Counted from the stretch's first letter, positions 24,796 to 32,749 are shown. The stretch is DNA of 64,000 nucleotides from DASXRA01 sp036506155 (GCA_036506155.1 DASXSF010000081.1:34124-98123); one strand, 5' to 3'. A program made the numbers and translations. The notes: generated by a model from the letters alone, not told the origin.

Positions 24796-25986
24796 CGCCG
24801 AAATGTTCGCCACGTCATCCAGGGGGACGTCTGGGTCGGCGAGCCGCTTCGGGTCGACGGACACCTGTGATGCGATCAGCGCCTTGATCGGCTCGACGAC
24901 GTCCCAGACGTTGACATTCATGCCGGCGAGAACGCGTTGGTCGCTGTCGAGCCAGAATGCGATGAACTCACGGGTTGCCGGGTCTGCGCGGAACACGACC
25001 TCCGCGTAGTCCTGGGCGAGGCCGACGTACTCCATGCCGAGGTCGTACTGGTCCGTGTAGAAGTACGGCAGCTCGCCGTAGCTCGCCGGCATGCCGAGCA
25101 TGGCGGTGGCCGCCGTGGCCGGCTGGTTGAGGGCGTTTGCCCAGTGCTCGACCCGCACCCGCCGGCCCAGGATCGGATGTTCGGCGTTGGCGATGTCACC
25201 CACGGCGTAGATGTCCGGATCGCTGGTGCGAAGCGCCCCGTCGACCAGCACGCCGTTGTCCACGGCGAGGCCCGCCGCCTCGGCGAGGTCGGTGTCGGGA
25301 CGTGCGCCGATGGCGATCAGCACCGCGTTCGCGTCGATGCGGGTGCCGTCGCTCAGGCGCACCCCGTCTGGGTGGACTTCGGCCACCTTCACCAGCGTGC
25401 GCAGGTCGACGCCGTGTTCGATGTGCAGGTCGGCGAAGACCTGCCCGAGCTCCGGGCCGATCGCGGTCTGCAGAGGCACCTCGAGGGCCTCCAGGATCGT
25501 GACATCGGTGCCGGCCTGGCGGGCTGCGGCGGCGACCTCGAGCCCGATCCAGCCGCCGCCGACGATCACGAGCCGGCCGTGCCCGAACGTCGCCCTGATC
25601 GCGTCCGAGTCGCCGCGCCGCCGCAGGTGCAGCAACGCGTCGTCGCCCGGCAGGTGCCGCGGCGTCGAGCCGGTGGCCAGCATCAGCTTGTCGTAGCTGA
25701 CACGTTGACCCGCCTCGATCACGTGGTCACCCGGATGCACCGCGCGGACCCGCGTGCCCAGCCGCAGCTCAATCTGGTTGTCGGCGTACCACGACTCGGG
25801 GTGAACAACGGCCGCGTCCCACGGCGTGACGCCCATGAGGTAGCTCTTGGACAGGGGCGGCCGCTCGTACGGCGGCAGTTGCTCGTCCCCGAACAGGATC
25901 AGCTCGCCGTCATATCCCTGCTCGCGCAGCGCTTCGGCGGTCTTGGCGCCGGCAAGCCCGGCACCCACGATCACGAACGTCGTCAT
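24793..25986 (-). CDS. Ferredoxin/rubredoxin-type NAD(P)H reductase (FAD)
   Basis: 397 aa from the ATG at 25986. FAD motif VIVGAGLAGAKTAEALREQG at the N-terminus, PYERPPLSKSYL, NAD(P) motif LVIVGGGWIGLEVAAAARQAG near residue 150, and DIYAVGDIANAEHP before a C-terminal Reductase_C-like domain. This architecture passes electrons from NAD(P)H to a ferredoxin partner, often for P450s or ring-hydroxylating dioxygenases; no partner gene is adjacent. The start overlaps the folE stop (ATGA), so the two are co-translated. Confidence 0.88.
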   Translation of the reverse strand: MTTFVIVGAGLAGAKTAEALREQGYDGELILFGDEQLPPYERPPLSKSYLMGVTPWDAAVVHPESWYADNQIELRLGTRVRAVHPGDHVIEAGQRVSYDKLMLATGSTPRHLPGDDALLHLRRRGDSDAIRATFGHGRLVIVGGGWIGLEVAAAARQAGTDVTILEALEVPLQTAIGPELGQVFADLHIEHGVDLRTLVKVAEVHPDGVRLSDGTRIDANAVLIAIGARPDTDLAEAAGLAVDNGVLVDGALRTSDPDIYAVGDIANAEHPILGRRVRVEHWANALNQPATAATAMLGMPASYGELPYFYTDQYDLGMEYVGLAQDYAEVVFRADPATREFIAFWLDSDQRVLAGMNVNVWDVVEPIKALIASQVSVDPKRLADPDVPLDDVANISA

Positions 25987-26624
25987 CTGTGTCCTCCGGC
26001 GTCGGACGATCGGGCCAGTGTGAAGAATTCTGCTCGCGCCCGGGCGTCGGTGCGCAATGTGCCCAGCAGGGTCGACGTCGTCGTCCGCGAACCGCTCGCG
26101 GTGGCGCCCCGTAGCGTCATGCAGGTGTGCTCGGCCTCGAGCACGACACCGACACCCAGCGGGGCAAGGCTGGCCTGTAGCCAGTCCGCGACCTGCTTGG
26201 TAAGCCGTTCCTGCACCTGCGGGCGGCACGCGAAGTGCTCGACGACGCGAGCGAGCTTGGACAGCCCGATGATGCGGCCGCCTGGCAGGTAGCCGACATC
26301 CGCGACGCCGACGAAGGGCAGCAGGTGGTGCTCGCAGATCGAGCGGAACGGGATGCGCCGAGCGAGCACCAATTCGTCGTAGCCCTCGTCGTTCGGGAAC
26401 GTCGTGGGCTCGAACGGCCGCGGCGCGAAGAACTCGGCGTAGGCACGTGCCATCCGGGCAGGCGTGTCGCGCATGCCGTCGGTGTCGACGGACACGTTCA
26501 GGGCCGTCAAGAAGTCGGCCGCGGCGCGTGTGGCGGCGGCCAGGTCGACGTCCGGTTGAGGGTGGACGACGTGCAGCGCGGGTATCGATGTGCCGACGTC
26601 TGCGTGGACGAGCTGGACCGGCAT
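25983..26624 (-). CDS. folE: GTP cyclohydrolase I
   Basis: 213 aa. Converts GTP to dihydroneopterin triphosphate for folate or pterin synthesis. Zinc ligands are visible in SICEHHLLPF (Cys and His) and EHTCMTLRG (Cys). GLSKLARVVEHFACRPQVQERLT is the conserved core. The usual C-terminal SRT...R...F block is represented by SGSRTTTSTLLGTLRTDARARAEF. Coupled to the downstream reductase and divergent from the SufR-like regulator. It stands away from other folate genes, so it may be an accessory or regulated paralogue; that is inference. Confidence 0.92.
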   Translation of the reverse strand: MPVQLVHADVGTSIPALHVVHPQPDVDLAAATRAAADFLTALNVSVDTDGMRDTPARMARAYAEFFAPRPFEPTTFPNDEGYDELVLARRIPFRSICEHHLLPFVGVADVGYLPGGRIIGLSKLARVVEHFACRPQVQERLTKQVADWLQASLAPLGVGVVLEAEHTCMTLRGATASGSRTTTSTLLGTLRTDARARAEFFTLARSSDAGGHR

Positions 26625-26651
26625 CGTGCGTCAACTCCAAGGTTCCTCGAA

Positions 26652-26745
26652 TATCGCCAACCAAGTTTGGTGTTTTTATGGTGGCGCTGTCAATGGCGAT
26701 AGATTCTCGGTATCAGCTCGTACGGTTGCCGTTATAGTGGCTCGC
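26652..26745. promoter_or_regulatory. Divergent regulatory region of folE and the SufR-like regulator
   Basis: Two nested inverted repeats. TATCGCCA (26652-26659) pairs with TGGCGATA (26694-26701), and inside lies ACCAAGTTTGGT (26660-26671), a perfect 5-bp palindrome with a 2-base spacer. TATAGT (26733-26738) is a -10-like box placed for a leaderless GTG at 26746. This is a plausible operator region for the divergent regulator. Confidence 0.5.
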
Positions 26746-27435
26746 GTGGACGTGGAGCATCCGGATATCGCCGCCGTCGCAGCTCTCGACGATGACGTAC
26801 GGCGCGCGCTGTACCAGTGTGTTCGCGACGCGCCCGCGCCCGTCACCCGGGAGGATGCCGCAGCGGCCGTAGGGATCTCCCGCAAGCTCGCGGCGTTCCA
26901 CCTCGACAAGCTCGTCGCTGTCGGCCTGCTGCGTGCCGGATACGCGTCTGGTGGCGCTCGGCGCGTCGGCCGCGCCCCCAAGGTCTACGAGCCGTCCGGC
27001 CAGGACGTCGCGGTCGCGGTGCCGGCCCGCCGTCCGGACCTGCTGGCTGAAGTCCTGCTGGAGACGGTGCTGGCGGCGTGTACGTCCGAACGGCTCGACC
27101 TGGCTGCGCGCCGCGTGGCCCGCGGCTACGGCGAGCGTCTCGGGGCCGCGGAACGCGACCGGGTACGGCCCGGGCGCCTCGGTGCCGAGCGTGGGCTTGC
27201 GCTGGCGAGCGCGGTGTGCGAGCGATACGGGTACGAGCCGGGGCACGCCGGGCCGGACTCGGTGCGACTACGCAATTGCCCGTTCCATCCCCTGGCCGCT
27301 CGCGCTCCCGAACTGGTGTGCGCGATCAACCGTGACTTCCTGTCCGGCTTGCTGACCGGGCTGGGCGCGCGCGGCGTGCACGCGCGGCTCGAGGCGAGTG
27401 CCGGAGAGTGCTGCGTCGAGCTGCGCAAGACCTAG
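26746..27435 (+). CDS. Winged-helix regulator with C-terminal Cys cluster, SufR-like
   Basis: 229 aa from GTG 26746 (GTG 26737 also possible). The N-terminal winged helix, about residues 15-80, includes PVTREDAAAAVGISRKLAAFHLDKLVAVGLL. The C-terminal half has RNCPFHP, then 13 residues to VCAINRDF, then GECCVEL: four cysteines in the arrangement used by SufR-type regulators to hold an iron-sulfur cluster. It probably senses Fe-S or redox state and acts on the divergent folE/reductase pair; both points are inference. Confidence 0.7.
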   Translation: MDVEHPDIAAVAALDDDVRRALYQCVRDAPAPVTREDAAAAVGISRKLAAFHLDKLVAVGLLRAGYASGGARRVGRAPKVYEPSGQDVAVAVPARRPDLLAEVLLETVLAACTSERLDLAARRVARGYGERLGAAERDRVRPGRLGAERGLALASAVCERYGYEPGHAGPDSVRLRNCPFHPLAARAPELVCAINRDFLSGLLTGLGARGVHARLEASAGECCVELRKT

Positions 27436-27441
27436 CTGGCC

Positions 27442-27480
27442 GGCCGGGCGGCGCCCCGTTCGGCGGGGCGCGGCCCGGCC
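27442..27480. terminator. Bidirectional terminator hairpin
   Basis: A 17-bp stem with one mismatch (27442-27458 against 27464-27480) and a 5-base loop ttcgg lies between the convergent regulator and HtrA-type genes. It is very GC-rich with no T-run. Confidence 0.7.
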
Positions 27481-27490
27481 CATCGGCAAG

Positions 27491-28690
27491 TCAGCCCGTC
27501 TGGCTGCCGAGCGTGACGCGCAGCGTCGATGTCTTGCCGCCGCGGATGATCGTCAGCGTCGCGGTCTGGTTGGGGACGTGCGAACGGATCGCAGCAGCGA
27601 GTCCGTCGAAGTCGTCGACACGCTGGTTGTCGACCTTGGTCACGATGTCACCGGTCTTGAGCCCGGCCTTCGCAGCGGCGCTGTTCGGCTCGACCGAACC
27701 GATCTGCGCACCGGCGACGTTGTTCGCCTGCTGGTTGGTCGGGCCCACCCCGAGGAACGCGTGCGTCGCCTTACCGGAACTGATCAGCTCGGCAGCGATG
27801 CGGCTGACTTCGTCGGACGGGATGGCGAAGCCGATCCCGATGCTGCCCGACTGCTGGGTCTGCCCCGGGATCTGCAGCCCTCCTGTATTGGGAGTGGCGA
27901 TCGCGGCGTTGATGCCGATCACGTTGCCGTTGAGGTCGGCGAGCGCGCCTCCCGAGTTCCCTGGGTTGATCGCGGCGTCGGTCTGGATCGCGTTGAACAC
28001 GGCCTGATCGTTGTCGCCGGAACGCACCGGCCGGGCGGTGTTGCTCACGATCCCGGACGTGACCGTGTCGGAGAGGCCGAGCGGTGCGCCGACTGCGATC
28101 ACCGTTTGCCCCACGACGACATTGCTCGACCTGGCAAAATTCGCCGGTCGCAGGTTCTTGAGCCCGTTTACCTTGATCACGGCCAGGTCGTCGGAAGAGT
28201 CGCGCCCGACGATGGACGCATTGGCCTGCTGCCCGTCGCTGGTGACCACGGTGAGTGTGCCGCCGTTTGCCGCTACCGAGACGACGTGGTCGTTGGTGAC
28301 GATGTAGCCGTCCGAGCGAAGAATCACGCCCGAGCCGTTGCCCTGTTCGTTCTGCCCGGAAACGCCGATGGTAACCACACTGGGATCGATCTTGGCCGCG
28401 GCCGCGGTGATCGACCCGTCGATCTTGGCCGTGGCGGGGGCCGTCTGCGTCGTCTGCGGCACAGCGTTCACGACGGTCGTCTTGCCGTTCTCGTTGAACG
28501 CCGCGACCGTGCCGGCGCCGATTGCGCCGCCGACGACGGCTGCGGTGACGGCCGCGATGACGATGGTGCGGGAGCGTCCCGGCCGAGGCGGTTGCTCTGG
28601 GCTCGGCGGGCCTGGATACACCGGTGGAGGCGAGTACGTCCACGTGGCGCCACCGCCCTGGTACTCACTGCCCGGGTAGCTCTCCGTCAT
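27491..28690 (-). CDS. HtrA/DegP-type serine protease with PDZ domain, membrane-anchored
   Basis: 399 aa from ATG 28690 (GAAGG ribosome site); a GTG at 28699 is a weaker start. A Pro/Gly/Tyr-rich cytoplasmic N-terminus is followed by one transmembrane helix near residues 41-62. The trypsin-like domain has all catalytic residues: His in VTNDHVV, Asp in DSSDDLAVI, Ser in NPGNSGGAL. A PDZ domain (AFLGVGPTN through KTGDIVTKVDNQRVDDF) ends the protein. Extracytoplasmic quality control in envelope stress is the family role. Confidence 0.92.
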   Translation of the reverse strand: MTESYPGSEYQGGGATWTYSPPPVYPGPPSPEQPPRPGRSRTIVIAAVTAAVVGGAIGAGTVAAFNENGKTTVVNAVPQTTQTAPATAKIDGSITAAAAKIDPSVVTIGVSGQNEQGNGSGVILRSDGYIVTNDHVVSVAANGGTLTVVTSDGQQANASIVGRDSSDDLAVIKVNGLKNLRPANFARSSNVVVGQTVIAVGAPLGLSDTVTSGIVSNTARPVRSGDNDQAVFNAIQTDAAINPGNSGGALADLNGNVIGINAAIATPNTGGLQIPGQTQQSGSIGIGFAIPSDEVSRIAAELISSGKATHAFLGVGPTNQQANNVAGAQIGSVEPNSAAAKAGLKTGDIVTKVDNQRVDDFDGLAAAIRSHVPNQTATLTIIRGGKTSTLRVTLGSQTG

Positions 28691-28746
28691 GACCTTCACC
28701 TTTCGCGTACTGCCTGTGCCCAGGCTCAGCCCCCGCTATGTGCGAC

Positions 28747-29034
28747 CTACGACCGGGGCTCGACCTCCCAACCTGCGCCGTGCGCGCGCTGCACCAGATC
28801 GTTGAGCACCGGGGCGATCACCTGCGGGAACCCCGCGAGCTGCACCGCGATGCTGAAACGATCCGTGGTCACGCCGGCCTCCGGATTGTGTGGGTCGAGC
28901 ACCATCCGCTCGCTGAGAGTCAGCACCTGGAACGCCAGACCGCGCCCGTTCAGGAAGCCGCTTACTCGCTGAACCTCCTTTTCGTCCACAGTCTGCAAGA
29001 ACACCTGTCCTGACAGCCACCCGGTCATCTCCAT
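28747..29034 (-). CDS. Hypothetical 95-aa protein, co-operonic with TetR regulator
   Basis: No family recognised. It is hydrophilic with alternating hydrophobic strands (GQVFLQTVD, AFQVLTLSERMVLDP, FSIAVQLAGFPQVIAPVLNDLVQRA), suggesting a small alpha/beta fold. ATG at 29034 with GAGG about 10 bases upstream. It lies 23 bases downstream of the TetR gene on the same strand, so it is probably co-transcribed with it. Confidence 0.55.
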   Translation of the reverse strand: MEMTGWLSGQVFLQTVDEKEVQRVSGFLNGRGLAFQVLTLSERMVLDPHNPEAGVTTDRFSIAVQLAGFPQVIAPVLNDLVQRAHGAGWEVEPRS

Positions 29035-29057
29035 GTACCCAATCCTCGGTGAGGCCG

Positions 29058-29603
29058 CTAGCGCGGCGCGAGCCCGGCCAGCACGACGTCGAGCGCTTTG
29101 CGCCGGGTGCTCGCCTTGGTGGGACCTTGCGCGCCGGCCAGCGCCAGGCCGCGTACCAGCAGGTACAGGTCGTCCACCGACACATCGCTGCGCACCGCGC
29201 CGGGCTGTTGTGCCCGCCGCAGCAGGGCGCGCACGGCTGAACGGAGCTCACGCGAGGCCCGGACGACCGCGTCCGTCGTGGGGTCGCTCAGCAGGCCGAT
29301 CAGCAGGATTTTCGTGGCCGCGCCGCCCACCATCGTCTCGATCAGCTCGCGCAGGGCCGCCTCGGCGTCGTCCCGCGCAGCCAGGTCGTGGGCGTGTGCG
29401 GTGAGTTGCTCGAAGTGGCGCACCACCGTCGCCTCGATCAGCTCCTGCTTCGTCGGGAAGTGCCGGAACACCGTGCCGATGCCGACGCCGGCCCGGCGCG
29501 CGACTGCCTCGGTCGACGCGTCCGCGCCGGCATCGGCAAACACTTGCTCGGCGGCAGACAGGATGCGATCGCGGTTCGCCTGCGCGTCGGCGCGCATCGA
29601 CAT
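29058..29603 (-). CDS. TetR-family transcriptional regulator
   Basis: 181 aa. N-terminal TetR helix-turn-helix: RDRILSAAEQVFADAG, then STEAVARRAGVGIGTVFRHFPTKQELI (residues ~28-55). The C-terminal ligand domain is all-helical and unspecific. Divergent from the SnoaL-like gene, with a palindrome between them that overlaps that gene's promoter, so it likely represses it and itself. Ligand unknown. Confidence 0.9.
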   Translation of the reverse strand: MSMRADAQANRDRILSAAEQVFADAGADASTEAVARRAGVGIGTVFRHFPTKQELIEATVVRHFEQLTAHAHDLAARDDAEAALRELIETMVGGAATKILLIGLLSDPTTDAVVRASRELRSAVRALLRRAQQPGAVRSDVSVDDLYLLVRGLALAGAQGPTKASTRRKALDVVLAGLAPR

Positions 29604-29608
29604 CCTCC

Positions 29609-29645
29609 TTGCTTAACGGAGTGGTGACTCCGTATATTCGGAGCC
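29609..29645 (+). promoter_or_regulatory. Leaderless promoter with TetR operator
   Basis: TTGCTT (29609-29614), an 18-base spacer and TATATT (29633-29638), with the GTG start at 29646, 7 bases past the -10. CGGAGT-ggtg-ACTCCG (29617-29632) lies in the spacer, and CTCCG-tatatt-CGGAG (29628-29643) straddles the -10: two overlapping palindromes sharing an arm. Confidence 0.65.
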
Positions 29646-30092
29646 GTGACTCAGGATACCCGGCGACCTGCCGAAGTGTTTCGTCGCCTGGTTGACGGGG
29701 TGTGCCGCCTCGTCGCGGGCGATCCCAGCCAGGTAGACGGGCTCGCCGGCCTCTACGCCGAGCGCACCCGAGTCGAGCACCCCATGGTGCTCGACGACAC
29801 GCCGCTACTCACCCGCGACGATCTGCGGCGCCACTTCGCCGCAGGCAGAGACGTGACACCGATCGCCGACTATCGCACCGCCGACGTCGTCGTGCACGAG
29901 ACCACCGACCCTGAGGTGATCGTGGCCGAATTCCGTTATCTCGGCAGCGTTGGCGGGAGAGTCTTCCACGTGCCGTGCGTCTTTGTCATGCGGGTGCGTG
30001 ACGGGCAGATCGTCGAGTCGCGCGACTACATCAACCCTCTCGATCGGGCGCGAGCGCTGGGCGTGTCTGACGAATCCGGGCAGCTCAGATAG
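29646..30092 (+). CDS. SnoaL/NTF2-like domain protein
   Basis: 148 aa, GTG start that fits a leaderless transcript. The cone-shaped NTF2-like fold is suggested by AGLYAERTRVEHPM, the Arg/Asp-rich DDLRRHFAAG, VIVAEFRYLGSV and the terminal strand VFVMRVRDGQIVESRDYINPLD. Members are small polyketide cyclases, isomerases or ligand-binding proteins; the specific role is unknown. Its promoter carries the TetR operator. The 3' end overlaps the frameshifted tail of the convergent HAAS gene. Confidence 0.8.
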   Translation: MTQDTRRPAEVFRRLVDGVCRLVAGDPSQVDGLAGLYAERTRVEHPMVLDDTPLLTRDDLRRHFAAGRDVTPIADYRTADVVVHETTDPEVIVAEFRYLGSVGGRVFHVPCVFVMRVRDGQIVESRDYINPLDRARALGVSDESGQLR

Positions 30093-30116
30093 GCATGTCG
30101 CGCATCCGGCGCAGCG

Positions 30117-30845
30117 CTATGGCCGCGAAGACCAGCGCGGCGACCACGGACACTCCGGCGGCGGCGAACCACTGACCCGCCCGTTCCCGGCGTGCAGCAG
30201 CACCGCGTTGCCGCCGAGGTTGGTCAGGACGACGCCGGCGGCGCCGAACGCGGTCGCGCCGACGATCGCGGCGACCGGCCGGGTGAGCAATGCCCGCAAT
30301 GACGTGCCGTTCCGGTGCGCCAGGAAGGCCACGGCCGCAAGGACGATCAGCCCGACTACGCCCGCGCCGGAGCGTTGCAGTAGCCCGTCAGACACGGCTT
30401 CGTCGAGCGCGGCCTGCGCGCACGAGCTTGCTCTCGGATGCTGGCCCAGCCAGTGCGCACAGTCGGCCGCGGAATAGCGCGTACCGGCCGGATCCGCGAA
30501 CGCGAACACCCGACCGCCCGCGGCGACCATCACGGCGATCACGGCGCCGCTCAGCCCGACGGCGACCAGCGCGACGCCCACCAGCGCGAGCGCCTGCGCG
30601 GCCAGCGAGCGGAGGAGCTGCCATGTCGAAACGTTGCATGCCCGGGCAACGCCTGCCGCCGGGCCGAAGGCGGCGACCGCCTGCTGCTCCGCCTCGCCGG
30701 CATCGAGACCACGGGCGAGGCCGGCCTCCATCGCGTCGTGGAGGTGCTCCTCGACCTCGCGCAGCGTGCGTCGAATCTGCCGTGGCGCGCCGGAGAGGCG
30801 TACCTGAAGCTCGTCGAGGTAGCGCTCAATGAGCTCGCCGGTCAA
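30117..30845 (-). CDS. HAAS/permease-prefix membrane protein, apparently frameshifted near its end
   Basis: TTG start at 30845 with a perfect AAGGAGG 8 bases upstream. The N-terminal soluble helical domain (LIERYLDELQVRLSGAP, REVEEHLHDAMEAG, AVAAFG) is the HAAS type that accompanies PadR regulators. Helices follow near residues 80-105, 160-180 and 190-210. The open frame ends at 30117 with a Pro/Ser/Trp-rich tail that looks wrong. In the -1 frame, from about 30180 to a stop at 30085, the DNA encodes a good final helix, GVSVVAALVFAAIALRRMRD. One base, probably a G in the GGGC run at 30178-30184, seems to be missing. Confidence 0.7.
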   Translation of the reverse strand: MTGELIERYLDELQVRLSGAPRQIRRTLREVEEHLHDAMEAGLARGLDAGEAEQQAVAAFGPAAGVARACNVSTWQLLRSLAAQALALVGVALVAVGLSGAVIAVMVAAGGRVFAFADPAGTRYSAADCAHWLGQHPRASSCAQAALDEAVSDGLLQRSGAGVVGLIVLAAVAFLAHRNGTSLRALLTRPVAAIVGATAFGAAGVVLTNLGGNAVLLHAGNGRVSGSPPPECPWSPRWSSRP

Positions 30846-30930
30846 TCTTCGAACCTCCTTCCCACTAGCGCGGGTCGTCGGCTCCAGCGCGCCGGTGGCG
30901 CGCACACCTGATTCGCTCCGCAGGCGTCGC

Positions 30931-31251
30931 TCATGCCGGTGCCCCCAGTACTGAGCCCACGGCGGACACGAACTCGCGCCACTGCCGGCGCTGCGCGGCG
31001 AGCGCGCGCCGGCCTGTGGCTGTCAGCGAGTACACCCGGCGGCGCCGGCCCGACTCGGACGTCCAACTGCTCGCGAGCAGCCCGGAACGTTCGAGCCTGT
31101 ACAGCGCCGGGTACACGGTGCCCTCGGGCAGATCGAACGCGCCGGCGCTGCGGTCACGTAGCGAGACGATCACGTCGTAGCCGTGCGCCGGACGGGCGGC
31201 AAGCACCTCGAGGACGAGCAGGTCCAGGTTGCCCTTCAAGCGTTCGTTCAT
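30931..31251 (-). CDS. PadR-family transcriptional regulator
   Basis: 106 aa. NLDLLVLEVLAARPAHGYDVI, DLPEGTVYPALYRLERSGLL and GRRRRVYSLTATGRRAL are the PadR winged-helix signature. PadR genes commonly precede HAAS-domain membrane proteins, as here. The ATG at 31251 directly follows its -10 box, so the mRNA is probably leaderless, and two copies of a 13-base operator overlap that promoter. Confidence 0.92.
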   Translation of the reverse strand: MNERLKGNLDLLVLEVLAARPAHGYDVIVSLRDRSAGAFDLPEGTVYPALYRLERSGLLASSWTSESGRRRRVYSLTATGRRALAAQRRQWREFVSAVGSVLGAPA

Positions 31252-31253
31252 GC

Positions 31254-31289
31254 CTAGGCAATCTAAACCTAGGCGTTCTAAGGCGTCAA
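31254..31289 (-). promoter_or_regulatory. PadR promoter with twin operators
   Basis: On the minus strand: TTGACG (31289-31284), an 18-base spacer, then TAGATT (31265-31260), with ATG at 31251. Plus-strand repeats CTAGGCAATCTAA (31254-31266) and CTAGGCGTTCTAA (31269-31281) match at 11 of 13 and are 15 bases apart; each includes a CCTAGG palindrome. This indicates autoregulation. Confidence 0.7.
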
Positions 31290-32076
31290 GCGCACCACCT
31301 GCGGGTCGTGGTCGCTCGTCTGGTTCGTGAACTCGGCGTTGATGTGGACGAGCTGATAAGACGCGACAGGCGTCGCGGGGCCGACCAGGATGTGGTCGAG
31401 CACCTGCGAGACGCCGTCGAACACGTACGGGTACTGCTGATCCGCCGGCAAGGTAGAAATCAAGTCGGTCAGAATCGACGGGCCGCTGCCGTCGGCAGTG
31501 CCGGTGCGCAGCGCTGATACAGCCGGGCTGTACTGGTAGTCGTTGAGGTCACCGAGCACCACGACGTCCGCCTTCTCGTCCACGGCCAGGATCTGCTGCA
31601 CGAAGTCGTGCACGACCTGCGCCTGCCCTGCGCGCAGCGACCGTCCCGGCAGTCGCGGACATGGCGATCGTCCCGCTCGCCTGTGGCGGTGGCAGCGGAG
31701 TCGTACCGCCGGCTCCCTGCGCCTCGGCAATCAGACAGAACTCGCCCGGCGCGAGTGTGCCGGACAGCGGCGTCACCTGCCAAGATCCGGTGGCGGACGC
31801 AGAGTGGTACTGCACCGACCAGCCGTCCACGGCGATCGGCGTCGAGCCGAGGTTGGTCAGCTCGATGAAGTCGTTGGTATAGGTAGCACCGGAGTTTCCG
31901 CCGCCGCCGTACACTTCGTTGATCACGGCCGTCGTGGAGGCTGCAGCGTTGGCCGGCACGGCGACCGTGAGCGCGGCCGTGGTGGCAGCAATAGCGAGAA
32001 ATAGCGCACGGGCAGATCCCTCCGAATCGGGTGACGCGGCGAGTATCTCCGGCCGCGAGAGTGTTGGCAGCAGCAC
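31278..32076 (-). pseudogene. ExeM/NucH-like secreted nuclease remnant (lamin-tail + EEP), internal deletion
   Basis: Read from 32076: a signal-peptide-like stretch (LFLAIAATTAALTVAVPANA), then a lamin-tail domain (INEVYGGGGNSGATYTNDFIEL, APGEFCLIAEAQG, SGTIAMSATAGTV). At about 31640-31660 it jumps, out of frame, to the C-terminal end of an endonuclease/exonuclease/phosphatase domain (AQVVHDFVQQILAVDEKADVVVLGDLNDYQ, VLDHILVG, SDHDPQVVRL). The middle of the nuclease is missing and no clear start codon remains. It is non-functional or a decaying relic. Confidence 0.75.
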
Positions 32077-32128
32077 ACATCTGCCTGGTTCTGTCGCGAT
32101 TCTCGGCGGGTGATGCCAGAGTTGGTGG

Positions 32129-32692
32129 ATGAACGTCCTTCTTATCGGCCCACCCGGGTCCGGCAAGGGAACGCAGGGTGAACGCCTGGCGAAGCGTCTG
32201 GGAATCGAGCACATCGCCGCCGGGGACCTGCTGCGGGCCGAAATCGAGGCCGGCACGCCACTGGGTGAGAAGGTTCGCGAGTACCTGGACCGCGGCGAGC
32301 TCGTGCCCGACGAACTGGTCATCGAGTTGATCTTCCCTCGCGTGAAGGCGGCCGCCCGCAACGGCGGCTACCTGCTCGACGGCTTTCCGCGCTCGCTTGG
32401 CCAGGCCCGCGAGGCGCGCCGCCTGGCCGAGGAGGAGGGCTTCTCCGCTGATGCTGCGATCTACCTCGACGCCCCCCGCGAGGAGCTCATCGCCCGGCTG
32501 CTGGCGCGGGCGCAGATCGAGGGGCGCAGCGACGACACGCGCGACGTGATCTGCAACCGGCTCGCCGTCTTCGACGAGGCGACGGCACCGCTCATCGACT
32601 ACTACCGCAGCCGGGGCCTGCTGCGTGTTGTTGACGCCGGCCGGCCGGCCGACGACGTGACGGAGGCGATCCTCGCCGAACTTGCCGGCTGA
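32129..32692 (+). CDS. adk: Adenylate kinase, short form
   Basis: 187 aa. P-loop GPPGSGKGT at residues 7-15, LLDGFPRSLGQA near residue 85, and no zinc or long LID insertion (RAQIEGRSDDTRDVICNRL region is short), so it is the short type. Interconverts ATP, AMP and ADP. It stands outside the ribosomal/secY context usual for the housekeeping adk, so it may be a second copy; that is inference. Confidence 0.9.
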   Translation: MNVLLIGPPGSGKGTQGERLAKRLGIEHIAAGDLLRAEIEAGTPLGEKVREYLDRGELVPDELVIELIFPRVKAAARNGGYLLDGFPRSLGQAREARRLAEEEGFSADAAIYLDAPREELIARLLARAQIEGRSDDTRDVICNRLAVFDEATAPLIDYYRSRGLLRVVDAGRPADDVTEAILAELAG

Positions 32693-32713
32693 CCGCGAGT
32701 CGGCTGCGGAGGC

Positions 32714-32749
32714 TTGCCAACATAGCTTTGCAAAGATATGTTGGCATAC
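32714..32749 (+). promoter_or_regulatory. Promoter fully covered by a 30-base palindromic operator
   Basis: GCCAACATA-g-CTTTGCAAAG-a-TATGTTGGC (32716-32745) is symmetric apart from one base pair. TTGCCA (32714-32719) and TATGTT (32737-32742) with a 17-base spacer form the promoter, and the ATG at 32750 would be leaderless. Very likely the binding site of the ArsR-type protein encoded next. Confidence 0.75.

Noticed and set aside
30846..30905. GTG at 30905 as the start of the HAAS gene
   Set aside because: The added residues are not HAAS-like and lack a ribosome site; the TTG at 30845 has a perfect AAGGAGG at 8 bases.
31549..32361. Treating the lamin-tail frame as an intact 270-aa gene
   Set aside because: It reads into shadow sequence after the lamin-tail domain, and its upstream part overlaps adk in antisense. 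The nuclease tail continues in another frame, so it is a broken gene.
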